NCBI RefSeq assembly: GCF_014357575.1
Contig: NZ_JACONW010000004.1
Location: forward strand, 25,910-89,909
From: Pseudomonas folii
Lineage (GTDB): Bacteria > Pseudomonadota > Gammaproteobacteria > Pseudomonadales > Pseudomonadaceae
DNA length: 64,000 nucleotides
Direction of reading: 5' to 3'
Part shown: positions 9,557-18,697 of the stretch, piece after piece
Layout: each line of letters starts with the position of its first letter
Position numbering within the stretch: the first letter of the stretch is position 1
The notes under the pieces: model-generated
The model's input: only the letters and a program-made list of their open reading frames with translations
What the model was told of the DNA's origin: nothing
The model's database searches: none
Position numbers and translations under genes: made by a program

Positions 9557-10378
9557 CTAGCGCAGGCCGAAGCCCATTTGCTGTAGCGCACTGACCAACT
9601 CTTCACGCCCATGCAGGCTGGAAATACTGCGCAAGCGATTCACAACTTGCTCAGACCAGCCCGCAGCCTTCATACCCTCCTGCTGATAAAAGGCGCCGAG
9701 GCGCTGATCATATTGTTCTATAGAGGACAGTTCCGACTCCGCGCTGTAGCGCTCATGGTGCAAGACCGCCGCCTGGGGCAAGCGCGGCTTTACCTGCGCT
9801 GGACGCTCAGCATCGGGATAACCCACGCACATCCCGAATACCGGGTATACCTGAGGCGGCAGCTCTAATTCCTTCGCGACACTTTTGATGTCATTACGTA
9901 TCGCGCCGATGTAGACGCTACCGAGCCCCATCGACTCCAGAGCCACCACAGCATTCTGGGCGGCCAGCGACGCGTCGATAGTGCCCAACAACAGACTCTC
10001 GATATAAGGCAAGGCTTCGAGCTCGACGCCCGCGCGCGCTGCTACTCGGGATACTCTGGAGAGGTCGGCGAGCCAGACCAGAAACAGCGGGGCCTGGCGA
10101 ATGTAGGCCTGATTACCAGCAAGCTCCGCAAGGCGCGCTTTGCGAGATGGATCCTGGACAGCGATCACGCTCCAGACTTGCAGATTTGATGAAGTTGCCG
10201 CCGATTGCGCGGCAGCGATCAACGCTTCAAGCGTCCCTTCTGGCAGCGGCTTGTCGTTGAAGGCGCGGACGCTGCGATGGTTTACCAGTTGGTCGAGAAT
10301 CGGGTTCCAGTTCTCGGGAATCGTTGAGTCTGTATCGCCGTAGCGTAGGGCCAGACCGTGCTGGGTTGCTTGTGTCAT
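9557..10378 (-). CDS. NADPH-dependent nitroreductase-family oxidoreductase (NfsA-like)
   Basis: The 273-residue protein belongs to the flavin-dependent nitroreductase fold: an N-terminal RSVRAFNDKPLP FMN-phosphate loop, SAATSSNLQVW in the middle of the domain, and the glycine-rich GLGSVYIGAIRND segment. Length and the C-terminal extension resemble NfsA-type, NADPH-using enzymes, which reduce nitro compounds, quinones or chromate by two-electron steps in the cytoplasm. The frame is open to 10453, but the ATG at 10378 has a TGGAG ribosome site and starts at the normal family position. It converges with czcS, with only about 27 bp between stops. The physiological substrate cannot be told. Confidence 0.85.
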   Translation of the reverse strand: MTQATQHGLALRYGDTDSTIPENWNPILDQLVNHRSVRAFNDKPLPEGTLEALIAAAQSAATSSNLQVWSVIAVQDPSRKARLAELAGNQAYIRQAPLFLVWLADLSRVSRVAARAGVELEALPYIESLLLGTIDASLAAQNAVVALESMGLGSVYIGAIRNDIKSVAKELELPPQVYPVFGMCVGYPDAERPAQVKPRLPQAAVLHHERYSAESELSSIEQYDQRLGAFYQQEGMKAAGWSEQVVNRLRSISSLHGREELVSALQQMGFGLR

Positions 10379-10844
10379 GAAATCTCCAATCAGGCCGTAA
10401 CCGGGAAGAGCCTTTGATGAACTCGTATTTTTAGTCCGAAGACAAATTAGCATGCGACGAAAATTGCGGTTAGACGATATCAGCGGATGGCGATGGCGAG
10501 TGGTTGCTACAGCGTGAGCCTGGTTAGGAAATTACATTCCACTTGACGACCCATTTGCATCCGACCTTACCAAGCGTTTGTATCGAGCCTGACCAGCACA
10601 CGGCGTCTCCATGACCGGTAGCAGTCGGCCCCGATAGCGGTCTTTGCAGGCAAGATTAGGCGGCTAAGATGATCAGGTCTGGTGCCAGCGTTTGCTTCTC
10701 AGTTCAGTGCGCCATGCCGTTTAGCACTGTCTTGAGGATCTCTGATGCCGCCGACGTGAGCGAACGTGATCAATGAGTTATGATTCTGCCGCTCAACGGT
10801 GGATTTGCTTATGACTTTTCCTGACCTAGGCTTTAGGTACCTCC
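10379..10844. other. Intergenic stretch, no supported gene
   Basis: Open frames occur here on both strands, including one on the minus strand that overlaps the next gene, but none has a ribosome site or a recognisable product. The promoters of the nitroreductase and of the small gene at 10845 probably lie in it. Confidence 0.5.
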
Positions 10845-11132
10845 ATGGAACTGCACCTAACATTGGTGTTGGAAATAGAAAAATTCGAGAGCTGGGAACA
10901 GCCTTGGCGTTTTTATGAGGTCTTGTCAGCATCCACCTCTCTCGATGCTGATGCACGTGAGATGTTGCACATCGTATGGATTGCAGCAATCGAGTACCCA
11001 AGCTGGCGGATGAGCAACGAACTTGAAGCTAGTTGCTTACTCGCAGACGCTCGCCTCAAGTCAGATTTCCCTTGGCTTTCCGAGCAGGCGCGGCGGCAGT
11101 TCGTGAACGCTGTCGCTTATCTATGGCGTTAG
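10845..11132 (+). CDS. Small hypothetical protein, 95 residues
   Basis: The product is a compact, largely helical, Trp-rich and acidic protein without signal or membrane segment. I do not recognise the family. Support for it being real is the balanced composition, a clear globular pattern of alternating hydrophobic and charged residues, and TTTAGG upstream of the ATG. A minus-strand frame of 100 codons overlaps it (10699-11001), but that frame is rich in Arg and His in an antisense-like way. The isolated position between longer intergenic stretches fits the small single-gene islets common in pseudomonads. Confidence 0.55.
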   Translation: MELHLTLVLEIEKFESWEQPWRFYEVLSASTSLDADAREMLHIVWIAAIEYPSWRMSNELEASCLLADARLKSDFPWLSEQARRQFVNAVAYLWR

Positions 11133-11301
11133 CGCTGGACTTGGCATCTTTGTTGACTAAGCAAGCAGATCGTAGGCGCAATCAGTAACCACTCTTAACC
11201 ATTAGCTGCCTTCGGTTAAGGCAGCTTAAGACCCAAAGCAGACATTTCGCTTGAGGGCTACGGGAGAGCTAATCCCGGGCGGTCTGCTTCAGCGCTCACA
11301 T

Positions 11302-11525
11302 TCATTGGTTTGTCTTTAAGCATCGCATATGCCCAAGCAGGGCAATGGCCGGCTCAATGCTGTCGTCTGAAGGTACCAGCAGGGCTTGAGGATTTTCGGG
11401 ATTGATCACTCTCAGTTCGATAAATCATGGCAACCGCTGCTGCCACGGACGGCCTGATAGATGATCCGGCTAGCGTTACGTCGCCCGCGAACCATTTGCC
11501 CCATGGGTATTTCGTAAGCGCTCAT
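11302..11525 (-). pseudogene. Small gene after the beta-propeller gene, apparently frameshifted
   Basis: An ATG at 11525 follows the upstream gene's stop by 3 bp and uses a GGGGGAGA ribosome site. It opens a frame of 37 codons (beginning MSAYEIPMGQMVRG) that ends in a stop at the motif CHDLSN. Just there, the frame shifted by two bases continues as a protein-like sequence (ELRVINPENPQALLVP, then SDDSIEPAIALLG) to a stop at 11302. Together they read as one protein of about 74 residues interrupted by a single-base change. I do not know the family. It may be a real frameshift, a sequencing error, or a genuine 37-residue peptide. Confidence 0.4.
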
Positions 11526-11528
11526 GAA

Positions 11529-13355
11529 TCATCTCCCCCCAACCGAAAACCGACGTCCTGAATACGTTCCCTGAAAAAAATCTATCCCCTTGCCCGTATA
11601 GCGCATTACGTTTTGGTTCAAACCCTGATATTCACCAGAGCCTTTGCTATAGGCAAAACCCGCGCCGATGACCACGACCCGAGCGTCGCCAGCCCCTTCC
11701 ACCATCGAAGGATAATATCCAGATACGAGCACCAGCCCCAACTGGCTGCCGGGTTGCAGGAGCAAGCGCCAACGCACAGGCTCGTAAGAAGACAGAACCA
11801 GCACAGTCGGTTGGCGACTCGGCTTGACCTCGACCTGCACCGTCCCCGGCGCGTGCGTCCCGCCCCCATGCACGCCTTCGGCCGCCTCGTACACACCGAC
11901 CCCTTCGACTTGAGCTGTGGCTGCTAGTGCCTTGAGCGGGGCGAACTCGACCCGTTGAACGATGCTCTGGATCTGCTGGGCCTGGGCCACTTGCGCAGTT
12001 TGACGTTCCGCCAGTTGCGCACGCCACAAGGCCAGGGGCTGTGGCAAGCCGGTAGCCAGATCGTGATGAAATGTGATGCGGTTACCCTCGACCAGCGCCA
12101 TGACATCGAACGCCGGCACATAATCCAAACGTGAAGCTTTGTAACGCGGATCGCTCAGCGGAGCGATTGTCTGGCTGGCCACCTCGTAGATATAGCGCCG
12201 GGCATCAGTGGCGCGTAGCCCCGGCGCAGTACCTTCGAGCAGGATCTGCCCCACTTGCGGCGTAGTGGTGACCCGCGTCAAACGCAAAGGTGCGGTATCA
12301 ATCCGAGTCAACGCTAATTGCGATACGTCCAGTAATACCAACCCTTCGTCGATACCGTAGTAACGCGTGCCGTCGCGACTGGGATTATTGTTTTCCAACC
12401 CCGCGAACCTGCCGTAGCCGTCAACATCGAGCTGAGCGACGACCCTCACCTGGACTGGCCCCGATTGGCGCAGGACCTGGATCTCCACGTTATGCTGCCC
12501 GCCGAGCAGCAGGTAATGGTCAGGTTTACCGGGCATTGGCAACGCCCGGTTCCAGCTGCGCGGCATGCCAAGATCAACGATCTGGCCACTGTCGAAATCG
12601 ATAAGCTGTGCACCGCCACTGCTGATCTGGCCGAAAACCGCTGTATGGTCATCCAGCCAGAAAAACGCATGGCCCATGGCGTCTGGGATACGTACCACTT
12701 CAGTGCCACTCGCGGCGTCTACGATCGACAGCAACCGCCCTGCGTCGCGCGCGTAAAGGCGGCCATTGGCGGATAACTCGCTGAGGGTGCCTTGGGTGGT
12801 CTGCCAAGGATCACGGTGTAGCACCTCGCCGCTGTGCAGGTCGACCACTGCGAGATCATTGCCGCTACCCAGCAATGCGATGGCGGCTTGGCGCGCATAC
12901 TTGATCTCGCGAATACCGCTTTTTACCTGCACCAACCCGACAGGCTCACCCACGGCTTCACGCAACGGCGGCTTCGCCAGTAGCTGACCCGCTTCGATAA
13001 TGCCGAGCCACTGCGTGATGCTCTGCTCTTGGTCATCCAGACACTGACTGTGGCCCACCGACGCGTTGATCGCTTCACGGCTCTGGTACCACTTAGCCTG
13101 GAAACCCTGCGTGCAACTCAGCGCGCGAATTTTCAGGCGCGAGTTCAGTTCCAGACCAAAACCGGTTTTGGCCTTGGGTGTGGCGCTGTCGATAATCCGC
13201 TGGATCTGTAGCTGGCGGGTGGGCCCCAGCGGCAACGCGGCGACCAGCTTGTCCTCGGAAGTCAGCGGCAAATAACGCTCAAGCCAACTTTCCACGGGTC
13301 GGTACCCAGCCACTATCGCGACGGCTGCCAACAGCGGCAGGATAAAACGGTTCAT
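11529..13355 (-). CDS. Exported beta-propeller-like protein of unknown function
   Basis: The 608-residue product has an N-terminal hydrophobic segment (MNRFILPLLAAVAIVAG) that should export or anchor it in the periplasm. The body consists of repeating blocks about 40-45 residues long with strand-turn-strand patterns (for example LLGSGNDLAVVDLHSGEVLH, RLLSIVDAASGTEVVRI, QLIDFDSGQIVDLG), as in WD40/YVTN-type propellers. The C-terminus differs: a Gly-rich strand domain ending in GRRFSVGGR. The ATG at 13355 is chosen because AAAGGA lies 6 bases upstream; the upstream frame to 13421 lacks a ribosome site. A broken small gene follows it immediately. No catalytic motif is visible; propellers usually mediate binding. 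Confidence 0.65.
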   Translation of the reverse strand: MNRFILPLLAAVAIVAGYRPVESWLERYLPLTSEDKLVAALPLGPTRQLQIQRIIDSATPKAKTGFGLELNSRLKIRALSCTQGFQAKWYQSREAINASVGHSQCLDDQEQSITQWLGIIEAGQLLAKPPLREAVGEPVGLVQVKSGIREIKYARQAAIALLGSGNDLAVVDLHSGEVLHRDPWQTTQGTLSELSANGRLYARDAGRLLSIVDAASGTEVVRIPDAMGHAFFWLDDHTAVFGQISSGGAQLIDFDSGQIVDLGMPRSWNRALPMPGKPDHYLLLGGQHNVEIQVLRQSGPVQVRVVAQLDVDGYGRFAGLENNNPSRDGTRYYGIDEGLVLLDVSQLALTRIDTAPLRLTRVTTTPQVGQILLEGTAPGLRATDARRYIYEVASQTIAPLSDPRYKASRLDYVPAFDVMALVEGNRITFHHDLATGLPQPLALWRAQLAERQTAQVAQAQQIQSIVQRVEFAPLKALAATAQVEGVGVYEAAEGVHGGGTHAPGTVQVEVKPSRQPTVLVLSSYEPVRWRLLLQPGSQLGLVLVSGYYPSMVEGAGDARVVVIGAGFAYSKGSGEYQGLNQNVMRYTGKGIDFFQGTYSGRRFSVGGR

Positions 13356-14116
13356 GCTCATTCCTTTGATAGGGGCGTCGTTGGTTGTATCGGCTATACG
13401 AGGGAGTGACTTAAATTGCATTTACGCAGTAGTACCGGCCATTGCGCTTTCCATGGCATTAGACTGCGCTCAAGATCGATCTCTGCCACTAAAGAAGACG
13501 TTGTCTGCTTGTCAAATCCAACCAAATGATTGGTCAAATCCATGCGTTTACGCACAAGCCCTCAGAACGAGACTATGCCCACGCCCCCCTCCCTGCAAAC
13601 ACGCGCACACGGGTTACCACAACGGGTGCCCCCACTCTCCCAAAGCACGCAGGCAACCAGTGGCAAGGAAATCAAGAAGAGAACTTGCAAGCCCGGCGAA
13701 CAAGGCTGTTATGCCGGGCACTGTGATCGACGTCACGCAGGGGCTGGGGTATCGCCGACTACCATCTAGCGCGCCATTAACCGACCTGAGTTGATCAGCG
13801 ACGCGGCTCGCGCCCACGTGCCCGAGTTCTTCGGAAAAGATGGGCTAAGTCCCGAATCTGCTGGTTGGCAGTCTGGCTACCAGCGAGCAAACTGGTCGCC
13901 ATCCTTCTTCCGACCACGTCCCATTCTATTTTTGCTACTGCTGATCGTTTGACTAAAGAACCTCTGACCATCAACGGAGGCCTGCTGTAGTTCCAATGGA
14001 AAACCTCGCAGCCAGAGACGTATCCAGTTGCATCACGTTGCCGCATGCCTCCACTTTGCCGAATATCTGATACGGTGATTTGCAAAGTTTTGACAGCCTA
14101 TTCACCGGAGCGCCCC
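13356..14116. other. Intergenic stretch between the propeller gene and an AraC regulator
   Basis: About 760 bp without a convincing gene. Several short overlapping frames occur on both strands but they are Pro/Arg/Thr-rich, lack ribosome sites and contradict one another. A small 5-bp-arm inverted repeat (ACCAA-ATGA-TTGGT) is at 13521-13534. Coding remnants may exist but I cannot support any. Confidence 0.45.
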
Positions 14117-15046
14117 ATGGCGATTGTCTTTCCCACTGCACACATTGATGCCAAGGAGCGTTTCGATTATTGGCAAGATGTCGTCTGCTCGACTTACACA
14201 CCCACCACGAACCGCCAGTTAACAGATGAGCTGTTCGATGGCTCACTGGACGTCGCGACCAAGGGCAGTGTGTTATTCAGCCGAATCAGATCGTTGCCGG
14301 TGGAGTACAAACGCCCCCGAGACGACCGGGGCAACGGCACGTTTTTCCTGACTCTTACTTTGTGCTCCGAGGCTTACATCAGCCAGTCCGGCCGAACGTC
14401 GCTTCAACGTCCTGGAGACATCGTCCTATACGACAGCGCTCAACCCTTCACCTGCACCCTTCCCGCTGGCGACGATCAGATAGTACTGGCGGTACCTCGC
14501 TCGCTGTTGCTGTCCCATATTCCTCATTACGAAGGTTTTTTAAGCCGAACACTGGAGAGCCAGTCGCCGCTGGGCGGGCTCGCAAAATCAATGCTGCTGG
14601 AGATGTGGAAGGCCGAGACGCCTGATGCTGCCATCGGCGACCGGCTCAATGGGGCGCTGCTGGATGTGTTGTCCAGCGCGTTCGAAACAGCTTATGGCTC
14701 CCTGACGCCTAAACAGGTATCACACCGGCACAAGCAGCTTGCCGCAGTAAAACAGCACATTCTGGCAAATCTTGGTCAGACCGGGATGAGCGTGGAAAGC
14801 ATCTGCTCCGCCGTGCACATGTCGCCAAGAACATTGAACAGACTCTTTGCCACGGAAGGCACCACGGTCATTCGCTGGCTGTGGCAGCAGCGACTTTCCG
14901 CCTGCCATGATGCCCTGCTGAAAAAGTCGTTCACGCACGTCAGCGACGCCGCATTGAGCTTTGGCTTCAGTAACCTCTCGCACTTCAGCCGGGCGTTCAA
15001 ACAAGCCTACGGCATCTCCCCTCAGCAACTGCTGCATCGAGCCTGA
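14117..15046 (+). CDS. AraC-family transcriptional regulator (FeaR-like sensor domain)
   Basis: The 309-residue protein starts with an AraC_binding_2-type domain (motif RFDYWQDVVCSTY at about 14-26) and ends with two helix-turn-helix repeats (SVESICSAVHMSPRTLNRLF and VSDAALSFGFSNLSHFSRAF), the usual AraC/XylS layout. The ATG at 14117 is preferred over the upstream one at 14045 because the domain begins there. Regulators with this sensor domain respond to small catabolic substrates. The arginase-family gene follows 145 bp downstream on the same strand, so a regulatory link is plausible. The ligand is unknown. Confidence 0.85.
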   Translation: MAIVFPTAHIDAKERFDYWQDVVCSTYTPTTNRQLTDELFDGSLDVATKGSVLFSRIRSLPVEYKRPRDDRGNGTFFLTLTLCSEAYISQSGRTSLQRPGDIVLYDSAQPFTCTLPAGDDQIVLAVPRSLLLSHIPHYEGFLSRTLESQSPLGGLAKSMLLEMWKAETPDAAIGDRLNGALLDVLSSAFETAYGSLTPKQVSHRHKQLAAVKQHILANLGQTGMSVESICSAVHMSPRTLNRLFATEGTTVIRWLWQQRLSACHDALLKKSFTHVSDAALSFGFSNLSHFSRAFKQAYGISPQQLLHRA

Positions 15047-15191
15047 TCACACTTGGCATTCTGAGCACAGCACCTGGCGCGTACGACAAAGCGGCCTGCT
15101 CTTTTCACGCGCACTATCAACAGTGCGCGACTTAGCTCGCGCCAACTGTGACCAATCAATGATTCAACTTAGCCAACCTAATGGTGAACAC

Positions 15192-16079
15192 ATGGCTAAC
15201 GCCTCAGATAAAACCCTACGTCTGTTATTCCCGCAGTGGCAAGGTGGCAACAACGCCCCGTATTTCTTCGGCGCTCAATTGCTGTCATGGCTCGCTCCCG
15301 AGGCGAACGGCCCCGTGGAGGAAGTGCATGTCCCTGAGCCCGATGGCAAAACGCTGCAAAACGAAAACGGTATCGTTGCTCATCAGGCCTTGCTTGAGCA
15401 ATTGAGCCATGCGCAGCAACTGATCGAGAAACATCAACCGGACCGCATGGTTGTGCTCGGCGGCGACTGCCTGGTCGACCTTGCCCCCTTTGCTTATCTC
15501 AATGAACGCTACGACGGCGAGCTGGCAGTGCTTTGGGTCGACGCCCACCCTGACGTGCTGACCCCTAAGGAATTCGAGCACGCGCACGCCATGGTGCTGG
15601 GTAACCTGCTGGGCGAGGGGGACCCGGACTTTGCCCGGGCAGTGAAGCGCCCGCTGAAACCGGCGAATGTCATGTATGCCGGTCTGCAGCAAACCATGGA
15701 AGTCGAAACCGCCACCATCAAGCGCCTCGGCCTTCGCAGCGCGAGTCCTGCTGACCTGGCGAACACCAGCGAACCGGTGCTGACATGGCTCAAGGAGACA
15801 GGGGTCAGGCACTTGGCTATCCACCTTGATCTGGATGTGCTGGATCCGAGCCTGTTTCGTTCACTGCTATTCGCCCAACCCAACGTCCCGGATGACACCT
15901 TTGAAGGGATCGCTCAAGGCAAGATGACCATGGATCAAGTTGTGCGCCTGCTGCGCGATGTGGCAAACGTCGTGGATGTGGTCGGGATCGGTGTCGCTGA
16001 GCATCTGCCTTGGGACGCGCTTGCGCTGAAAAATATGTTGGCTGGCCTGCCATTGCTGGGTGACGTTTGCTCGCGGTGA
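15192..16079 (+). CDS. Arginase/ureohydrolase-family protein with a changed metal ligand
   Basis: The 295-residue protein shows three signature segments of the Mn-dependent arginase fold: GGDC at 90-93, WVDAHPDV at 115-122 (Asp117, His119, Asp121) and HLDLDVLDP at 211-219 (Asp213, Asp215). Family members hydrolyse guanidino or amidino groups such as arginine, agmatine or guanidinobutyrate. Here the first motif, normally GGDH, is GGDC: Cys93 replaces the metal-binding His. The other ligands are intact. This may mark a subfamily with a different metal site or substrate. The start at 15192 follows GGTGAACAC; an ATG at 15159 is an alternative. It follows an AraC regulator and no urea-cycle gene is adjacent. 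Confidence 0.8.
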   Translation: MANASDKTLRLLFPQWQGGNNAPYFFGAQLLSWLAPEANGPVEEVHVPEPDGKTLQNENGIVAHQALLEQLSHAQQLIEKHQPDRMVVLGGDCLVDLAPFAYLNERYDGELAVLWVDAHPDVLTPKEFEHAHAMVLGNLLGEGDPDFARAVKRPLKPANVMYAGLQQTMEVETATIKRLGLRSASPADLANTSEPVLTWLKETGVRHLAIHLDLDVLDPSLFRSLLFAQPNVPDDTFEGIAQGKMTMDQVVRLLRDVANVVDVVGIGVAEHLPWDALALKNMLAGLPLLGDVCSR

Positions 16080-16110
16080 GGCTGGATGCAATCTGCCTGA
16101 TATGAATCAC

Positions 16111-16214
16111 TGATGACGTGGGACCGGCTTTAGCCGGGAAGGCGGTATTTCTGGCGATGACGATTCATCGCCTGCCCCGCCCTCTTCCCGGCTAAAGCCA
16201 GTCCCACGTCGTCA
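16111..16214. repeat. Long dispersed inverted repeat, family A, copy 1
   Basis: Arms of about 30 bases (TGATGACGTGGGACCGGCTT then TAGCCGGGAAG) face each other around a 40-base spacer. The same arms recur at 21323, 44966 and 50368. This is a REPIN-like element lying between the arginase-family gene and the GFA gene. Confidence 0.85.
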
Positions 16215-16367
16215 ATCAGCTTGCGGACAGACATAGAATCTCCCACAAGTCCGGCGGTATACCGGCCTCTTTGTAAATGAGTTCGCGGAAACTGTGTCTG
16301 CTGGCCAACATGTGCACCATCCACTCTAAACGGCTACCCTGTTGAATTACCTCAGGAGGAACAGCCC

Positions 16368-16787
16368 GTGATCAAGAAAGTCGGCCCCACTGAAATAAAA
16401 CCCAAACATCGTGCATCGTGCCACTGCGGCGCGGTGGTACTGGAGCTGGATTTACCCAATGGCATTGTCGATCCTCGGCGCTGCGATTGTTCGATGTGTC
16501 GCCGCAAAGGTGCCATCGTTGCGTCGGTCGCGCTGGACGGTGTCAAAGTCATTCAGGGCCAGACCCAGCTCAAGCTCTATCAATTCAATACCCGCACAGC
16601 GAAGCATTATTTCTGCGGTAACTGCGGGATTTACACCCATCACCAGCGGCGCTCCTCACCGGACCAGTACGGCTTTAATCTGGGCTGCCTGGAAGGCGTG
16701 AACCCCTATGATCTGGGGCAGATCAAGACCAGCGACGGCGTCAATCATCCTGCCGACCGCGAGCCACCGACCAACGCACCCGGCTGA
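16368..16787 (+). CDS. GFA (glutathione-dependent formaldehyde-activating-like) family protein
   Basis: The 139-residue protein carries the zinc-binding cysteine pattern of the GFA domain: CHCG at about 19-22, CDCSMC at about 40-45, and CGNCG at about 84-88 followed by THH. Such proteins bind zinc and some use glutathione adducts; a formaldehyde role is not established for most. Translation starts with GTG at 16368, supported by a near-ideal CAGGAGGA seven bases upstream. It stands alone between a REPIN and an OprD porin. The family is clear, the substrate is not. Confidence 0.88.
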   Translation: MIKKVGPTEIKPKHRASCHCGAVVLELDLPNGIVDPRRCDCSMCRRKGAIVASVALDGVKVIQGQTQLKLYQFNTRTAKHYFCGNCGIYTHHQRRSSPDQYGFNLGCLEGVNPYDLGQIKTSDGVNHPADREPPTNAPG

Positions 16788-16794
16788 ATGCAAT

Positions 16795-16834
16795 ATCAGC
16801 CTTCCGGCCTCGCTGCATTGGGTCGAAGGCTGAT
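16795..16834. terminator. Hairpin after the GFA gene
   Basis: ATCAGCCTTC and GAAGGCTGAT form a perfect 10-bp stem around a 20-base loop, 8 bp after the GFA stop codon. There is no long T-run, so it may be a weak terminator or a stabilising hairpin. Confidence 0.5.
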
Positions 16835-17050
16835 GCAATAAATAAACACAGTTACCGGTCGCATCAGGTTGTCAGCAGTAACCAACCCCTTGCTGTCTCG
16901 GGAACATAAACGCTTCATTGCACATTTGTAATCTTTCAACCATCTCGTCGTTATCTTCAACTCGTCAAGATTGTGCCCACTGGCAACGCTCGAATTTATA
17001 AAAAAGCCAGGTCGACACATAAGAAATCTGCCGATTTGAACGGAGCGACT

Positions 17051-18376
17051 ATGACTCACCTCAACAAAATGACTGTGGCCGTTTTATCGACCCTTGCGAG
17101 TGTCACGCCGCTTGCTGCTTTTGCAGAAGAGCAAAAGGAAGGGTTCATCGAAGGCAGTACGTTGACCGTACTCAATCGAAGTTTTTACATGAACCGCGAC
17201 CATCGCAAAGGCGAGTCGAGCCCTACCGGCAATGGCTATTCCGAAGCGTGGGCACAAGGCGTTATCGGCAAATTCGAATCGGGTTTCACCCAGGGTACGT
17301 TTGGCGTCGGTGTCGACGCCTTTGCCATGCTGGGCATCAAGCTTGATACAGGCGATGGCCGTAACGGCGGACGCAGCTCCTTCGATGTGCTTCCGGTCGA
17401 CGGTGATGGCGAGGCCGAAGACGAATACAGCAAGGTCGGCGGCGCACTGAAAGCCCGAGCATTCGATATTGTTGTAAAGGTCGGAGATGTCTTCCCGTCA
17501 ACCCCGGTGGTTTCTTTTGGCGACTCGCGACTCCTGCCTGAAAGCTTTCGCGGCGTGACAGCGACCAACACAAGTATCAGCGGTTTAACCCTTCAGGGTG
17601 GCCGACTTCACTCAATGAGCCAGCCGGCCTCCAGCGGCATGCGCGACAACTTCGCCACGTTCTATGCAGGTTCGGTCAACGCTCCGTGGGTCGCCTATTT
17701 CGGGGGCGATTACAATGCCACCGACCGCTTGAGTCTGGGGCTGTACACCAGCAGGCTGAAAGACGCCTGGGATCAGACGTATGCATCGACCTCTTACACG
17801 CTGCCGCTCTCGGATGACCTCGCACTGACCGGTAGCCTGAACTACTACAACGCCACGGACGAAGGCAAAAAGCTCCTCGGGGAATTCGACAATGACATCT
17901 GGAGCGCAAAAATCGGCCTCCAGTTTGGCGCTCATACCCTGGCCCTCTCGCACCAGCGAAATGAAGGCGACAACGACTTCGATTACCTCAGACAGTCCGA
18001 CTCGATCTACCTGGCGAACTCTATCCAGTACAGCGACTTCAACTCACCGAAAGAGCGCTCGTGGATGGTCACTTACAACCTGGACATGACAACTTTCGGG
18101 ATACCCGGCCTGTCATTCATGACGCGCTACGGTAAAGGCACCGATGCCGACTACTCCAATGCCAACAGCACTTACATGCGCCGGGATTCGGATGGCAATC
18201 CACTCACCGATCAGAAACGCTGGGAGCGGGATATCGAAGCGAAATACATCGTGCAGACCGGCAACCTGAAGGACCTGTCACTGCGCGTGCGACAAGCCAC
18301 CACCCGTGCGACTGCATTCGAGTCAGACCTTGATGAGGTCAGGGTGATTGTCGAGTATCCGCTTAGCGTTCTGTGA
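17051..18376 (+). CDS. OprD-family outer-membrane porin
   Basis: The 441-residue precursor has a signal peptide ending at AAFA (about residue 25). It continues with the OprD hallmark start (GFIEGSTLTVLNRSFYMNRD), the YSEAWAQGVIGKFESGFTQG strand pair, and alternating amphipathic strands to the C-terminal strand ending in PLSVL. OprD proteins form 18-strand monomeric channels that admit basic amino acids, carboxylates or other small nutrients. The ATG at 17051 has GGAG 8 bases upstream; the frame to 16973 lacks a signal peptide start. A strong terminator follows, so it is monocistronic. An MFS transporter gene downstream could take the same substrate across the inner membrane, but that is only neighbourhood. 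Confidence 0.92.
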   Translation: MTHLNKMTVAVLSTLASVTPLAAFAEEQKEGFIEGSTLTVLNRSFYMNRDHRKGESSPTGNGYSEAWAQGVIGKFESGFTQGTFGVGVDAFAMLGIKLDTGDGRNGGRSSFDVLPVDGDGEAEDEYSKVGGALKARAFDIVVKVGDVFPSTPVVSFGDSRLLPESFRGVTATNTSISGLTLQGGRLHSMSQPASSGMRDNFATFYAGSVNAPWVAYFGGDYNATDRLSLGLYTSRLKDAWDQTYASTSYTLPLSDDLALTGSLNYYNATDEGKKLLGEFDNDIWSAKIGLQFGAHTLALSHQRNEGDNDFDYLRQSDSIYLANSIQYSDFNSPKERSWMVTYNLDMTTFGIPGLSFMTRYGKGTDADYSNANSTYMRRDSDGNPLTDQKRWERDIEAKYIVQTGNLKDLSLRVRQATTRATAFESDLDEVRVIVEYPLSVL

Positions 18377-18439
18377 AGAGCGGCATGAGGTTTTAGCAAC
18401 ACCGCCCTGGAAGCTCCCGCTCTGCAACCAAGGTGTTTC

Positions 18440-18465
18440 AGGCGCTCTCGCGAGCGCCTTTTTTT
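18440..18465 (+). terminator. Rho-independent terminator after the OprD-like gene
   Basis: AGGCGCTC and GAGCGCCT pair around a 4-base loop and are followed by a run of seven T residues. Confidence 0.9.
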
Positions 18466-18500
18466 GGTCATTACTTTTTGTCTCAAGTAAACATTGGACC

Positions 18501-18572
18501 TGTAGGAGCTGCCGAAGGCTGCGATCACGGTGTATCAGGAGAAATGCTTCGCAGCCTTCGGCAGCTCCTACA
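18501..18572. repeat. REPIN, family B (GGAGCTGCCGAAGGCTGCGA type)
   Basis: TGTAGGAGCTGCCGAAGGCT and its reverse complement face each other about 70 bp apart overall. The same element occurs at 43224 (one worn arm), 48764 and 54245, and a single arm at 63738. Confidence 0.9.
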
Positions 18573-18610
18573 GAAAATGCATTTCAATTCATTAATTTGC
18601 ATTTTGTCTG

Positions 18611-18697
18611 GTAAGTGTGAGCTTGCTCGCGATTCGATTTGTCCGTCGATAAATTACCGTCAGGCATGACGCCATCGCGAGCAAGCTCACTCCTACA
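18611..18697. repeat. REPIN, family C (GTGAGCTTGCTCGCGA type)
   Basis: GTGTGAGCTTGCTCGCGA and the opposing TCGCGAGCAAGCTCACTCCT form a long inverted repeat. A better-kept copy is at 43097-43185. Confidence 0.85.

Noticed and set aside
10699..11001. Minus-strand frame overlapping the 95-residue small gene
   Set aside because: Composition and lack of a ribosome site favour the plus-strand gene, although neither is proven.
13521..13534. Short inverted repeat ACCAAATGATTGGT
   Set aside because: Arms of 5 bp with no adjacent supported promoter; could be chance.
13354..13794. 146-codon frame upstream of the AraC gene
   Set aside because: Low-complexity Pro/Arg/Thr content, no ribosome site, and overlapping alternatives on both strands.
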